From assembly GCA_032251515.1 (NCBI GenBank), contig JAVVDU010000006.1, forward strand, positions 1 to 64,000: 64,000 nucleotides of DNA, written 5' to 3'. The position numbers were made by a program, and so were the translations under genes. The DNA is from Carthagonibacter sp032251515. GTDB lineage: Bacteria; Gemmatimonadota; Gemmatimonadetes; Palauibacterales; Palauibacteraceae. The first letter of the stretch is position 1, and every line of letters begins with the position of its first letter. Under the pieces are notes generated by a model that worked only from the letters and a program-made list of their open reading frames with translations, was not told the origin of the DNA and ran no database searches. Positions 43,329 to 51,555 of this stretch are shown here, piece by piece.

Positions 43329-45064
43329 CCCGGCTGGACCTCCCGGTCTACGGGGAGGCGCGGGGCGAGGCGCTCATCGAGACGATCCGGCGCGGCGTGG
43401 TGGGAGAGGACGAGGCCGTGGTCGGTCCGTTCGGGCCGCGGAAGGTCATCTACGCCGACTACACGGCATCGGGCCGCTCGCTGTCGTTCATCGAGGACTT
43501 CCTGCGGGAGGCTGTCCTCCCGCTGTACGCGAACACGCACACCGAGAGCTCGGGGACCGGCCGGCAGACGACGCGCTTCCGCGAGGACGCCCGCCGGATC
43601 ATCCGGGAGGCGGTGGGGGCGACCGACGAGCACGCCGTGATCTTCTGCGGCTCCGGATCCACGGGGGCGATCGACCGGCTGATCGGCGTCCTGAACCTGC
43701 GCCTGCCGCGCGACCTGGACGAGCGGTACGGACTCTCGCAGAGGATCCCCGCGGCGGAACGTCCCGTGGTGTTCGTGGGCCCGTACGAGCACCACTCGAA
43801 CGAGTTGCCGTGGCGCGAGTCGATCTGCGACGTGGTGACCATCCACGAGGACCTGCACGGCGGGATCGACCTGGACGACCTGGAGGCGGCGCTGCACCGG
43901 ACGGCCGGCCGCGCCCTGCGCATCGGCAGCTTCTCGGCCGCATCGAACGTGACGGGCATCACCTCGCCGGTGCGCGAGGTCTCGGTCCTCCTGCATCGCC
44001 ACGGCGCCCTCGCCTTCTGGGACTTCGCGGCCGCGGCCCCGTACGTGGAGATCCGCATGCGGCCCTGCGGCCCGGAGGGAGACGACGCGCTGGACTACAA
44101 GGACGCGATCTTCCTGTCGCCGCACAAGATGATCGGCGGCCCCGGTACGCCCGGCGTCCTCGTGGCGCGCCGCGCGCTGTTCCGCAACTCCGTCCCGGAC
44201 GTGGTGGGCGGGGGCACCGTCTCGTACGTGAACCCCACCGAGCACCGGTACCTGGAGGACCCGGAGCAGCGCGAGGAGGGGGGAACCCCGGCCATCGTCG
44301 AATCCATCCGGGCGGGCCTCGTGTTCCGTCTGAAGCAGGCGGTGGGGGCCGAGACGATCCGGCGCAGGGAGGAGAGCTTCATCCGGCGGGCGATCGAGCG
44401 ATGGGGCCGCCATCCGGCGATCGAGATCCTCGGCGACGCGGCGCACGAGCGGCTCAGCATCGTCTCGTTCGTCGTCCGCTGCCCGGAGGACGGGCGCTTC
44501 CTGCACCACAACTTCGTGGTGGCCCTCCTGAACGACCTGTTCGGGATCCAGTCGCGCGGAGGCTGCTCGTGCGCCGGGCCCTACGGCCACCGGCTGCTCG
44601 GGATCGACCTCGAGCGGAGCCGGGAGTTCGAGCGGGAGATCGGGCGGGGGTGCGAGGGGATCAAGCCGGGCTGGGTGCGGGTGAACTTCAACTACTTCCT
44701 CTCGGAGGCCGCGTTCGCCTACATCCTCGAGGCGGTGGAGCTCGTGGCGGAGCGGGGCCGGTCGCTGCTGGCCGAGTACTCCTTCGATCCGCGCACCGGG
44801 CTGTGGCGCCACGTGCGCGGTCCCGCCGCGCCGCCGCTGGGGCTCGACCAGGTGCGATTCACCCGCGAGGGCGCCACCTGGCCCCACCACCGGATCCGGG
44901 AGCCCGAGGACCGGCTGCCGCGGTACCTGGAGGAAGCCCGCCGCATCTTCGCCGAGGCGGAGGCGGGCGGTGCCGGCCGCCGGGGGACGGTGACCGAGCC
45001 GCTCACCGGCGACTTCGAGCACCTCCGCTGGTTTCCCCTGCCGGGAGAGGCGGCCGGCCGGTAA
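43325..45064 (+). CDS. Class V aminotransferase / cysteine-desulfurase-like PLP enzyme with long C-terminus
   Basis: The 579-residue protein is a fold-type I PLP enzyme. The phosphate-binding region is F-C-G-S-G-S-T-G-A-I-D-R-L, the Asp region W-D-F-A-A-A-A-P, and the PLP lysine lies in L-S-P-H-K-M-I-G-G-P-G. A Cys pair in S-R-G-G-C-S-C-A-G-P-Y-G lies where cysteine desulfurases carry their reactive Cys. About 100 extra residues follow the usual core end, including a W-R-H-V-R-G-P region. The reaction is uncertain: desulfurase, selenocysteine lyase or another lyase. It is coupled to the transporter upstream. Confidence 0.82.
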   Translation: MTRLDLPVYGEARGEALIETIRRGVVGEDEAVVGPFGPRKVIYADYTASGRSLSFIEDFLREAVLPLYANTHTESSGTGRQTTRFREDARRIIREAVGATDEHAVIFCGSGSTGAIDRLIGVLNLRLPRDLDERYGLSQRIPAAERPVVFVGPYEHHSNELPWRESICDVVTIHEDLHGGIDLDDLEAALHRTAGRALRIGSFSAASNVTGITSPVREVSVLLHRHGALAFWDFAAAAPYVEIRMRPCGPEGDDALDYKDAIFLSPHKMIGGPGTPGVLVARRALFRNSVPDVVGGGTVSYVNPTEHRYLEDPEQREEGGTPAIVESIRAGLVFRLKQAVGAETIRRREESFIRRAIERWGRHPAIEILGDAAHERLSIVSFVVRCPEDGRFLHHNFVVALLNDLFGIQSRGGCSCAGPYGHRLLGIDLERSREFEREIGRGCEGIKPGWVRVNFNYFLSEAAFAYILEAVELVAERGRSLLAEYSFDPRTGLWRHVRGPAAPPLGLDQVRFTREGATWPHHRIREPEDRLPRYLEEARRIFAEAEAGGAGRRGTVTEPLTGDFEHLRWFPLPGEAAGR

Positions 45065-45078
45065 CTCGCGGGTGGCCG

Positions 45079-45118
45079 GGCGTCCCTCGCCGGGGCGGCC
45101 GCGCGCGCCGGGGACGCC
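45079..45118 (+). terminator. Possible GC-rich hairpin after the aminotransferase gene
   Basis: GGCGTCCC (45079-45086) can pair with GGGACGCC (45111-45118) around a 24-base GC-rich interior that can itself fold. No U-tract follows, so terminator function is only a possibility. Confidence 0.3.
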
Positions 45119-45137
45119 GACCGACCCGAGATCCCGT

Positions 45138-45347
45138 ATCGGAGGTCCCGTGCAGGAACGGATCCTGGAGCTGTTCCGAGATCACTTCGGCGNNNNNNNN
45201 NNNNNNNNNNNNNNNNNNNNNNNNNNNNNNNNNNNNNNNNNNNNNNNNNNNNNNNNNNNNNNNNNNNNNNNNNNNNNNNNNNNNNNNNNNNNATCGGAGG
45301 TCCCGTGCAGGAACGGATCCTGGAGCTGTTCCGAGATCACTTCGGCG
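45138..45347. other. Assembly gap 2 (100 N) flanked by identical 55-bp copies
   Basis: Bases 45138-45192 and 45293-45347 are identical and bracket exactly 100 N (45193-45292). As with gap 1, this is a placeholder between contigs overlapping by 55 bases. The first copy contains a false duplicate of the next gene's start (GTG 45150). Confidence 0.95.
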
Positions 45348-46738
45348 TCGAGCCGGACGCCGTCCTGCCGATGGCGGGCGACGGGTCGTCGCGCCGGTAC
45401 CGCCGGCTTCGCGCTCCGGGCGTGGGGACGGTCATCGGCGCGCACGGGCCCGACGCGGAGGAGAACCGCGCCTTTCTCTCGTTCTCGTCCGCCTTCCGAA
45501 CGGCCGGATTCCCAGTTCCGGACATCTTCGTCGCCGATGAGGCGAGGGGCGTGTGGCTGGAGGAGGACCTCGGCGACACGACCCTGTTCGGGGCGCTGGA
45601 GGAGGCACGGGCGGCGGGGGAGGGCTTTCCCGAATCGGTCCTCCCGGCCTACGAACGGGTGGTGGACTGGCTGCCCCGCTTCCAGCTCGACGGGCACCGG
45701 GTGGTCGACTACGCGGTGGCCTGTCCGCGCGGCGCGTTCGACGAGCAGTCCATCCTCTGGGACCTCAATTACTTCAAGTACCACTTCTGCAAGCTCGCCG
45801 GCGTGCCGTTTCACGAGGCCCGGCTCGAGGCGGACTTCGGGCGGCTGTGCGCCTTCCTGCTCGAGGCGGATTCCGACCACTTCCTGTACCGGGACTTCCA
45901 GTCCCGAAACGTGATGCTGCGCGACGGAGAGCCTTGGTTCCTCGACTACCAGGGCGGCCGGCGGGGAGCGCTCGCCTACGACATCGCGTCGCTGCTCTAC
46001 GACGCGAAGGCGGACCTGCCCGAGACGGTCCGCGGGAGGCTCCTGGACCGCTACCTGGGCCGGCTCGCGGAGCGGGATGCCGTCCGCCCGGAGGAGTTCC
46101 TGCGGCACTTCCCGGGATTCGTGCTCGTCCGCATCCTGCAGGCCCTCGGCGCCTACGGATACCGCGGCTTCTTCGAGCGGAAGCCGCACTTCCTGCGCAG
46201 CGTTCCGTTCGCGGCGCGGAACCTGGAGGCGATCCTGGCCGGGGGCCTTCCCGTGAGCCTGCCGGAGCTGGAGCGCGTCCTGTCCGACATCGCGCGGCGC
46301 TTCGCGCACCGCCGGCCCGGGCCGGATCCCGACCCCGGGCGGCTGACCGTGACGGTGGTCAGCTTCAGCTACCGCCGCGGCTATCCGGACGACGTCGGAG
46401 GTCACGGAGGCGGCTTCGTGTTCGACTGCCGGGCGCTGCCGAACCCGGGCCGCGAGGAGCGGTATCGCGCGTGCACCGGACGCGACCCGGAGGTGGCCGC
46501 GTACCTGGAGCGGGCCGAGGAGACGCGACCGTTCCGGGAGCGCACGCGGGGACTCGTCGAGGACCAGGTCCGTACCTACCTGGAGCGGGGATTCAGCTCC
46601 CTCACCGTCGCGTTCGGCTGCACGGGCGGGCAGCACCGGTCGGTGTTCTTCGCGGAGCGGCTCGCCGGGGACCTGCGGCGCGCGTTTCCGGAAGTCGAGG
46701 TGCGGCTGCACCACCGAGAGGAGCCGTTCTGGCCGTGA
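45305..46738 (+). CDS. Fusion: AmgK-like cell-wall-sugar kinase domain + RapZ C-terminal domain
   Basis: The 477-residue protein joins two domains. Residues 1-330 are an aminoglycoside-phosphotransferase-fold kinase: E-D-L-G near 87, the catalytic loop L-Y-R-D-F-Q-S-R-N (D197, N202) and the metal site F-L-D-Y-Q-G (D214), as in AmgK, which phosphorylates MurNAc and GlcNAc at the anomeric carbon. Residues 346-473 match the RapZ C-terminal domain: S-F-S-Y-R-R-G, F-D-C-R-A-L-P-N-P, and F-G-C-T-G-G-Q-H-R-S-V; in E. coli that domain binds glucosamine-6-phosphate. GTG 45305 follows ATCGGAGG. The stop overlaps a MurU-like gene, so both probably serve peptidoglycan recycling. Confidence 0.85.
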   Translation: MQERILELFRDHFGVEPDAVLPMAGDGSSRRYRRLRAPGVGTVIGAHGPDAEENRAFLSFSSAFRTAGFPVPDIFVADEARGVWLEEDLGDTTLFGALEEARAAGEGFPESVLPAYERVVDWLPRFQLDGHRVVDYAVACPRGAFDEQSILWDLNYFKYHFCKLAGVPFHEARLEADFGRLCAFLLEADSDHFLYRDFQSRNVMLRDGEPWFLDYQGGRRGALAYDIASLLYDAKADLPETVRGRLLDRYLGRLAERDAVRPEEFLRHFPGFVLVRILQALGAYGYRGFFERKPHFLRSVPFAARNLEAILAGGLPVSLPELERVLSDIARRFAHRRPGPDPDPGRLTVTVVSFSYRRGYPDDVGGHGGGFVFDCRALPNPGREERYRACTGRDPEVAAYLERAEETRPFRERTRGLVEDQVRTYLERGFSSLTVAFGCTGGQHRSVFFAERLAGDLRRAFPEVEVRLHHREEPFWP

Positions 46739-47553
46739 CGGGGGCGGTGGATGCGCCGGTGCAGGGGGGCGGGGGGCTGGACGCGCTCGTGTTCGCCGCC
46801 GGTCTCGGGCGGCGCCTCCGCCCGTTGACCCTCGAGACGCCGAAGGCCCTCGTCGACGTGGGCGGCGTGACGATGCTCGAGAGGACCGTGCGCCGCCTCG
46901 CCGCCGCCGGGGCGGAGCGGATCGTGGTGAACGCGCACGCGCACCTCGCCCGGGTGGCGGACGAAGTCGATCGGCTGGCGGCTCTCATGCGGAGCGCCCC
47001 GACGACCCGGCCGGGCGCCGAGCCCGCCGAGCTCATGCTGTCCCCGGAGCCCGCGCGTCCTCTCGAGACGGGCGGCGGCCTGCGCCTGGCGGCGCCCCTG
47101 CTGCACGGCGACCGGCCGATCCTCCTGCACAACGTGGACGTCCTGACCGGCTTCGACCTGCGGGCGCTGGTGGCCGCGCACCGGGCCGACGACGGACGGC
47201 TCGCCACCTTGGCCGTACACGAGCGCCGAGCGTCCCGCCTCCTCGCCTTCGACCCGCTGGGGCTGTGCGCCCGCGTCCACGCGGACGGGGGACGCGAGGA
47301 CACGGCGCGGGCGCCGCGCGGCCCCGTGCGGCGGCTGGCCTTCACCGGCGTGCACGTCGTGTCGCCGCGGATCCTCGGGCTGCTGTCGGGCGAGAAGGAG
47401 GTCTTCTCGATCGTGGACGCCTACCTGCACCTCGCGGCGGCCGGCGAGCGGATCGCTCCCTTCGACGCCGGGACGGCCGCGTGGTGGGAGATCGGGACGC
47501 CGGAACGGCTGGCCGCGGCCCGCCGCGCCCATCCGCGACCGGCCTCAGGGTGA
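46735..47553 (+). CDS. murU: MurU-like nucleotidyltransferase (MurNAc-1-P uridylyltransferase)
   Basis: The 272-residue sugar-nucleotidyltransferase has the signature A-A-G-L-G-R-R-L-R-P-L-T-L-E-T-P-K-A-L (21-39), E-T-G-G-G-L-R-L-A and the metal-binding H-N-V-D-V. MurU makes UDP-MurNAc from MurNAc-1-phosphate in the MurA/fosfomycin-bypassing recycling route. The 4-base overlap with the AmgK-like kinase gene is the main reason to prefer MurU over glucose-1-P or mannose-1-P transferases. The 3' end overlaps the convergent beta-propeller gene by 9 bases. Confidence 0.8.
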   Translation: MTGAVDAPVQGGGGLDALVFAAGLGRRLRPLTLETPKALVDVGGVTMLERTVRRLAAAGAERIVVNAHAHLARVADEVDRLAALMRSAPTTRPGAEPAELMLSPEPARPLETGGGLRLAAPLLHGDRPILLHNVDVLTGFDLRALVAAHRADDGRLATLAVHERRASRLLAFDPLGLCARVHADGGREDTARAPRGPVRRLAFTGVHVVSPRILGLLSGEKEVFSIVDAYLHLAAAGERIAPFDAGTAAWWEIGTPERLAAARRAHPRPASG

Positions 47554-48609
47554 GGCCGGGGCCTCCAGGGGCGACCAGGCGACCCCGTCGGGACGGGGCC
47601 CGGCTTCGAGCAGACGCAGCACCTCGCCCGTCTCGAGGTCGATCAGCGCCACCCGGTCGACCGCGCTGAGCGACAGGAAGGCCGTCCGCCCGTCGTCCGC
47701 CACCGCGATGCCCTGCGGACCGCCGCCCGGAAACGTGATGGCGTGCCGAACCGTGCGCTCCGCGCGGTCGACGACGATCAACTGGTCGCTTCCGTAGTCG
47801 GGCACCAGCACGTGGCGGGCATCGGGCGTCACCAGGGTGCGGTAGGGACGTCCCATGTCTTCGAGCACGATCTCCACGTCGCCGCTGGCGGGCTCCGCCA
47901 CGCCGACCGACCGGGCCGCGTTGCTGCCGAACCACACTTCGACGCCGTCGGGGGTGACGCCGATCGCCTCGGGCTGTGGCGGCACGGCGAGGAACTGGAC
48001 CGGCCGGCCCGCCGCCAGGTCGATGCCGGTCAGGGATGCATCGCCCAGGTTGCTCGTCCAGACGCGGCCCGCGGGCGCTGCCAGCGCGAGCATGTGGCTG
48101 CCGTCCTGCTCCGTCGGCAGGGCCTGCACGATGTCGCCGGTCTCGATGTCGACGCGCACCACGTGGCCGGAAGACTCGGAGGTCACGAGGGCCTCGCGGT
48201 CCCCCGGCAGGAAGGCGATGCCGTGTGGTCGCCGGTGCTCACCCAGGCGGATGGTGCGGCGCAGGGTCCCGTCCGCCACGTCGATCACCGCCAGGCGGTC
48301 ACCCGGCACGCGGCCGCCGTACACCGTCACGACGGCGGTCGACCCGTCCGCGGACACCACGACCTCGTGCGGGCCCTCTCCCACGGGAATCTCCGCCAGG
48401 GTCCGGCCGGTGGCGACGTCCAGCAGCGTCGCGCTGGCGCCCGCCTTGTTCACCACCACGAGGGTCCCGCCCGGGCCCTCGGCCTCCCGGGCTCGCGCGG
48501 CGGATGCCTCCTGGGCCCGTGCGGAGGGCACCGAGGAGGCGGCCGCGGCCACAGCTAGGACGGCGAAGGCCGGGGCGAGCCGGCGGGCAGGCGGGCGACG
48601 GTGCGGCAC
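47545..48609 (-). CDS. Secreted YncE-like beta-propeller protein (YVTN repeats)
   Basis: The 354-residue protein has a signal peptide ending A-R-A-Q and about seven 40-residue repeats of the YVTN/YncE type: G-T-L-V-V-V-N-K-A-G-A-S-A-T-L-L-D, D-R-L-A-V-I-D, H-V-V-R-V-D and Q-L-I-V-V-D. Such propellers bind proteins, DNA or ligands in the periplasm; no catalytic motif is visible. GTG 48609 has AGGAGG 5 bases upstream. TATTTC at 48664-48659 (minus) may be its -10. Confidence 0.82.
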   Translation of the reverse strand: MPHRRPPARRLAPAFAVLAVAAAASSVPSARAQEASAARAREAEGPGGTLVVVNKAGASATLLDVATGRTLAEIPVGEGPHEVVVSADGSTAVVTVYGGRVPGDRLAVIDVADGTLRRTIRLGEHRRPHGIAFLPGDREALVTSESSGHVVRVDIETGDIVQALPTEQDGSHMLALAAPAGRVWTSNLGDASLTGIDLAAGRPVQFLAVPPQPEAIGVTPDGVEVWFGSNAARSVGVAEPASGDVEIVLEDMGRPYRTLVTPDARHVLVPDYGSDQLIVVDRAERTVRHAITFPGGGPQGIAVADDGRTAFLSLSAVDRVALIDLETGEVLRLLEAGPRPDGVAWSPLEAPASP

Positions 48610-48737
48610 GGGGGCCTCCTGTGCAGGGGTCGATCGGGACGTACGGGCCGGTCGGGACGAAATACTGCCGCGCCCCGCCGCCGGTTCCCCCGCCCCGCCG
48701 CCGGCTGCGCGACCGGGGGCGCCGGGGCGACGGCGCC

Positions 48738-49013
48738 TCAGGCGGCGTCGGGCGGCGGGTCGTCCGGCTCCGGCCCCGGCGCGTCCGGGGCGAACGTCCG
48801 GCGGATCCGGATCGCCTCGTCCCGGAACAGGAAGGGGACCCGAACCTCCACGCCCCGGGACGTGCCTCCCGCGAACCCCGGGCCGAAGATGCCGGTCTCC
48901 GGACCGGACAGGACGGCCGGGATGTCGGCGGCGCGGAGCGCCTCGAGCAGGACCTCGGCCTCCCAGCGGGCCGCGAAGCGGGCGAGGACCTCCCAGCCGG
49001 CCGGCTCGCTCAT
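48738..49013 (-). CDS. DUF2007 family protein (putative signal-transducing)
   Basis: The 91-residue protein matches DUF2007: W-E-V-L-A-R-F-A-A-R-W-E-A-E-V-L-L-E-A-L-R-A-A-D-I and V-E-V-R-V-P-F-L-F-R-D-E-A-I, with an acidic Pro-rich end. The fold is a GlnB-like alpha/beta barrel in related structures. ATG 49013 overlaps the upstream stop (ATGA, 49010-49013), implying coupling to the anchored unknown protein. Confidence 0.75.
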   Translation of the reverse strand: MSEPAGWEVLARFAARWEAEVLLEALRAADIPAVLSGPETGIFGPGFAGGTSRGVEVRVPFLFRDEAIRIRRTFAPDAPGPEPDDPPPDAA

Positions 49014-49618
49014 CGCCGTGGCCCCCGGCGCGGCGTGTCCCGCAGCCCCGTCGCGCAGTTGACCTTCCACGCGGCCGCCTGGACGCGCGCGTCGAGCGGT
49101 CCGCGTCCCTCGCCCGCGGGCAGGATCGCGCGTCCCGCCCCGACGAGCCGGTCGCCGCGCCGCCGCAGGGCGATGCCGGCCCGCACCCGCCGGTCCGACC
49201 AGACGAGCCACAGCGTGTCGCCGCGAGGAAACCAGCGCAGCGAGGCCGCGAGTGCCGCGTCGGCGGGGCCGGCTACGGGGACGGCCCGGTAGGTGCGCTC
49301 CTCGCGCCGCCACTCGTCGATCGAGTCGGGCAGCAGCAGCAGCCGGTCCGGCAACGCGAGCAGGGGCGGCAGCGCCGCATCCGCGTCCTCGGCCGCCGAG
49401 TCGGCGAACGTCCAGGCGCCGGCATCCAGCTCCCAGCAGCCGACCAGCTCCGGGAGCGCGAGCGGAGCCGGCGCCGCGTCGGAGGACGTCTCTCCGCCCG
49501 GGCGGAGGGTCAGCCGCCGCGCCACCTGCAGCGCGGCGAGCACCACCAGGCCGGCGAGCAGGGCGGGCAGGAGGCGCCGCACCGGCCCCGGCCCCGTGTG
49601 CCGGGTCAGCGGGGACAC
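49010..49618 (-). CDS. Membrane-anchored protein of unknown function
   Basis: The 202-residue product has an N-terminal TM helix (about residues 16-34) and an extracytoplasmic part with P-E-L-V-G-C-W-E-L-D and a C-terminal Arg-rich tail. I recognise no family; the L-V-G-C-W-E-L start resembles lipocalin-like 'activity' domains. GTG 49618 is 4 bases after the guaA stop, so it is probably transcribed with guaA. Confidence 0.6.
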   Translation of the reverse strand: MSPLTRHTGPGPVRRLLPALLAGLVVLAALQVARRLTLRPGGETSSDAAPAPLALPELVGCWELDAGAWTFADSAAEDADAALPPLLALPDRLLLLPDSIDEWRREERTYRAVPVAGPADAALAASLRWFPRGDTLWLVWSDRRVRAGIALRRRGDRLVGAGRAILPAGEGRGPLDARVQAAAWKVNCATGLRDTPRRGPRR

Positions 49619-49622
49619 CCCG

Positions 49623-51443
49623 TCACTCCCACTCGATCGTGCCGGGAGGCTTGGAGGTGACGTCCAGGGCGACGGCGTTCACCCCGGCGAGCGCGAGCAG
49701 CGATCGGCGAAGCTCTTCGCGGAGCGCCGGCGGAAGCTGGACCGGCGTGGCGGTCATGGCGCGTCGCGACCGGATCGGCCGGATCACCACGAGCTCTCCG
49801 CCATCGCCCGCCAGGTCGAGCGGTACCAGCACCGTGGGGCACTGCCACACCTCGTCGTACAGTCCGTGCCGTCGCAGCCCCTGCATGACGAGGTGGTCGG
49901 CCTCGCGGAGCACGTCGAGGCGCGGCCGGGTGACCGTGGCCGCCAGCGGGACCGCCGTCGCCGGAGGTGTCGGGGACAGGTTCCAGATGCAGCGGTTGAT
50001 GCCGGGAACCTCGGCCGTGAACGTCGACGCGGCCTGCAGCAGCGTCTCCCAGGCGGCCTCGCCGGTCAGCAGCACCGGACGCTCGTAGGCGCGCAGGTCG
50101 GCCTTCACCCCCACGGACCGGATCGGCAGCGCATCCGCCTCCACTCCGAACCGGCGGCCCAGCTCCGAGACGAGCGGCGCGATCTCCTCGAGCCCGTCCT
50201 CGTCCGTCCGCCCGGCGGAGCAGAGGAGTCGCACCCCGAGCCCCGGGCCGGGGAAGGGGTGGCGCCACACGAGCTCCCGCGGGATGCCGAGCTTCTCGCC
50301 CAGCTCGCGCACTTCCACCTTGTAGAGGTCGGCCAGCGGCTCGACGACCCGGCCCGCGGCGATCCACTCCTCGATCACCGGCACCCGGTTGTGGTGGGTC
50401 TTGATCGTGTCGGCCCGCTTCGTCCCGCCCGTCTCGATCGTGTCGGGGTAGATCGTCCCCTGGCCCAGCAGGTGCTCCTCCACCCCGAGGCGGCGCGCCT
50501 CGTCCTCGAAGACGGCGACGAACGTGTCGCCGATCGCCCGCCGCTTCGCCTCGGGCTCGATGAGCCCCGCGAGGGCGGACAGGAACCGGTCACCGGCATC
50601 CACGAAGTGGACGTGGGACCCGAGGCCGAGGTCGTGGAAGAACCGCAGGACCGCGGCGCTCTCGTCCTTGCGCATCAGCCCGTTGTCGATGTGCAGCAGG
50701 TCGATCCGCTCCGGCCCGAGGGCGCGGGCCAGGAGCGTCGCCGCCACGGTGGAATCCACGCCGCCGGACGCGAGCAGGAACACGGAGCGGTCTCCCACCT
50801 GCGTCCGCAGGCGCTCGATCTCCTCCTCCAGGAACCGCTCCATGGTCCACGTGGGCCGGCAGCCGCAGATGCCGAACACGAAGTTCGCGATCATCTCGGT
50901 GCCGTGCTCCGTGTCGTCCACCTCCGGGTGGAACTGGAACCCGTAGCGTCGCAGCGAATCCGATCCGATCGCCGCGTAGCGGTGCGGCGCGCCGCCGTCC
51001 CCGGTGTCGCTCCATCCGAGCTCCTCGAACTCCGGGCCCACGGAGGCCACGCTGTCGTAGTGGCTCATCCACACGCGCTCGGCCGGCCCGAGCCCGGCGA
51101 ACAGGGGGTGCTCGCCGGTGAGATGGAGGTCGGCCCGCCCCCACTGGCGGCCGCCGTGGACCACCGCACCGCCGTAGTGCTTCGCGATCTCCTGGTGGCC
51201 GAAGCAGAAGCCGAGGATCGGCATGTCCAGGTCGTAGATCTCGCGCGTGTAGTCCGAGTCCTCGCCCCGGGAGGCGAGACTCGGGCTTCCCGAGAGGATG
51301 ATCCCACGACAGGCCGCGAAGGCCGCGACGGAATCCTCGGGCTGCCGGATGTCGGCCCGGACGCCGAGGCGCCGGACGCGCGTGGCGATGAGGTGTGCGT
51401 ACTGGCCGCCGAAGTCCACGACGGCGATCGAATCATGCGACAT
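49623..51443 (-). CDS. guaA: GMP synthase (glutamine-hydrolysing), long form
   Basis: The 606-residue enzyme converts XMP to GMP. The class I glutaminase has the nucleophile C80 in G-F-C-F-G-H-Q and the H172-P-E174 pair; the ATP-pyrophosphatase loop is S-G-G-V-D-S-T at 226-232; the C-terminus ends K-P-P-G-T-I-E-W-E. The dimerisation region is about 80 residues longer than in E. coli GuaA and has I-R-S-V-G-V-K-A-D-L-R-A-Y, as in the long eukaryotic form. It heads a run with three small or unknown genes. Confidence 0.95.
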   Translation of the reverse strand: MSHDSIAVVDFGGQYAHLIATRVRRLGVRADIRQPEDSVAAFAACRGIILSGSPSLASRGEDSDYTREIYDLDMPILGFCFGHQEIAKHYGGAVVHGGRQWGRADLHLTGEHPLFAGLGPAERVWMSHYDSVASVGPEFEELGWSDTGDGGAPHRYAAIGSDSLRRYGFQFHPEVDDTEHGTEMIANFVFGICGCRPTWTMERFLEEEIERLRTQVGDRSVFLLASGGVDSTVAATLLARALGPERIDLLHIDNGLMRKDESAAVLRFFHDLGLGSHVHFVDAGDRFLSALAGLIEPEAKRRAIGDTFVAVFEDEARRLGVEEHLLGQGTIYPDTIETGGTKRADTIKTHHNRVPVIEEWIAAGRVVEPLADLYKVEVRELGEKLGIPRELVWRHPFPGPGLGVRLLCSAGRTDEDGLEEIAPLVSELGRRFGVEADALPIRSVGVKADLRAYERPVLLTGEAAWETLLQAASTFTAEVPGINRCIWNLSPTPPATAVPLAATVTRPRLDVLREADHLVMQGLRRHGLYDEVWQCPTVLVPLDLAGDGGELVVIRPIRSRRAMTATPVQLPPALREELRRSLLALAGVNAVALDVTSKPPGTIEWE

Positions 51444-51490
51444 GGGACGGTCCGAATTCCTCTGCGAGGGGAGCGTATCGTCTCCGGTCG

Positions 51491-51519
51491 GGAATACGAA
51501 AGCGGCGCGGGCCGGGCAA
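51491..51519 (-). promoter_or_regulatory. Putative guaA promoter
   Basis: On the minus strand, TTGCCC (51519-51514), a 17-base spacer, then TATTCC (51496-51491), 47 bases before the guaA ATG. Confidence 0.5.
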
Positions 51520-51555
51520 GGGCCGGGGGCCGGGCAAGGGACGCCGGCCCGGGCG

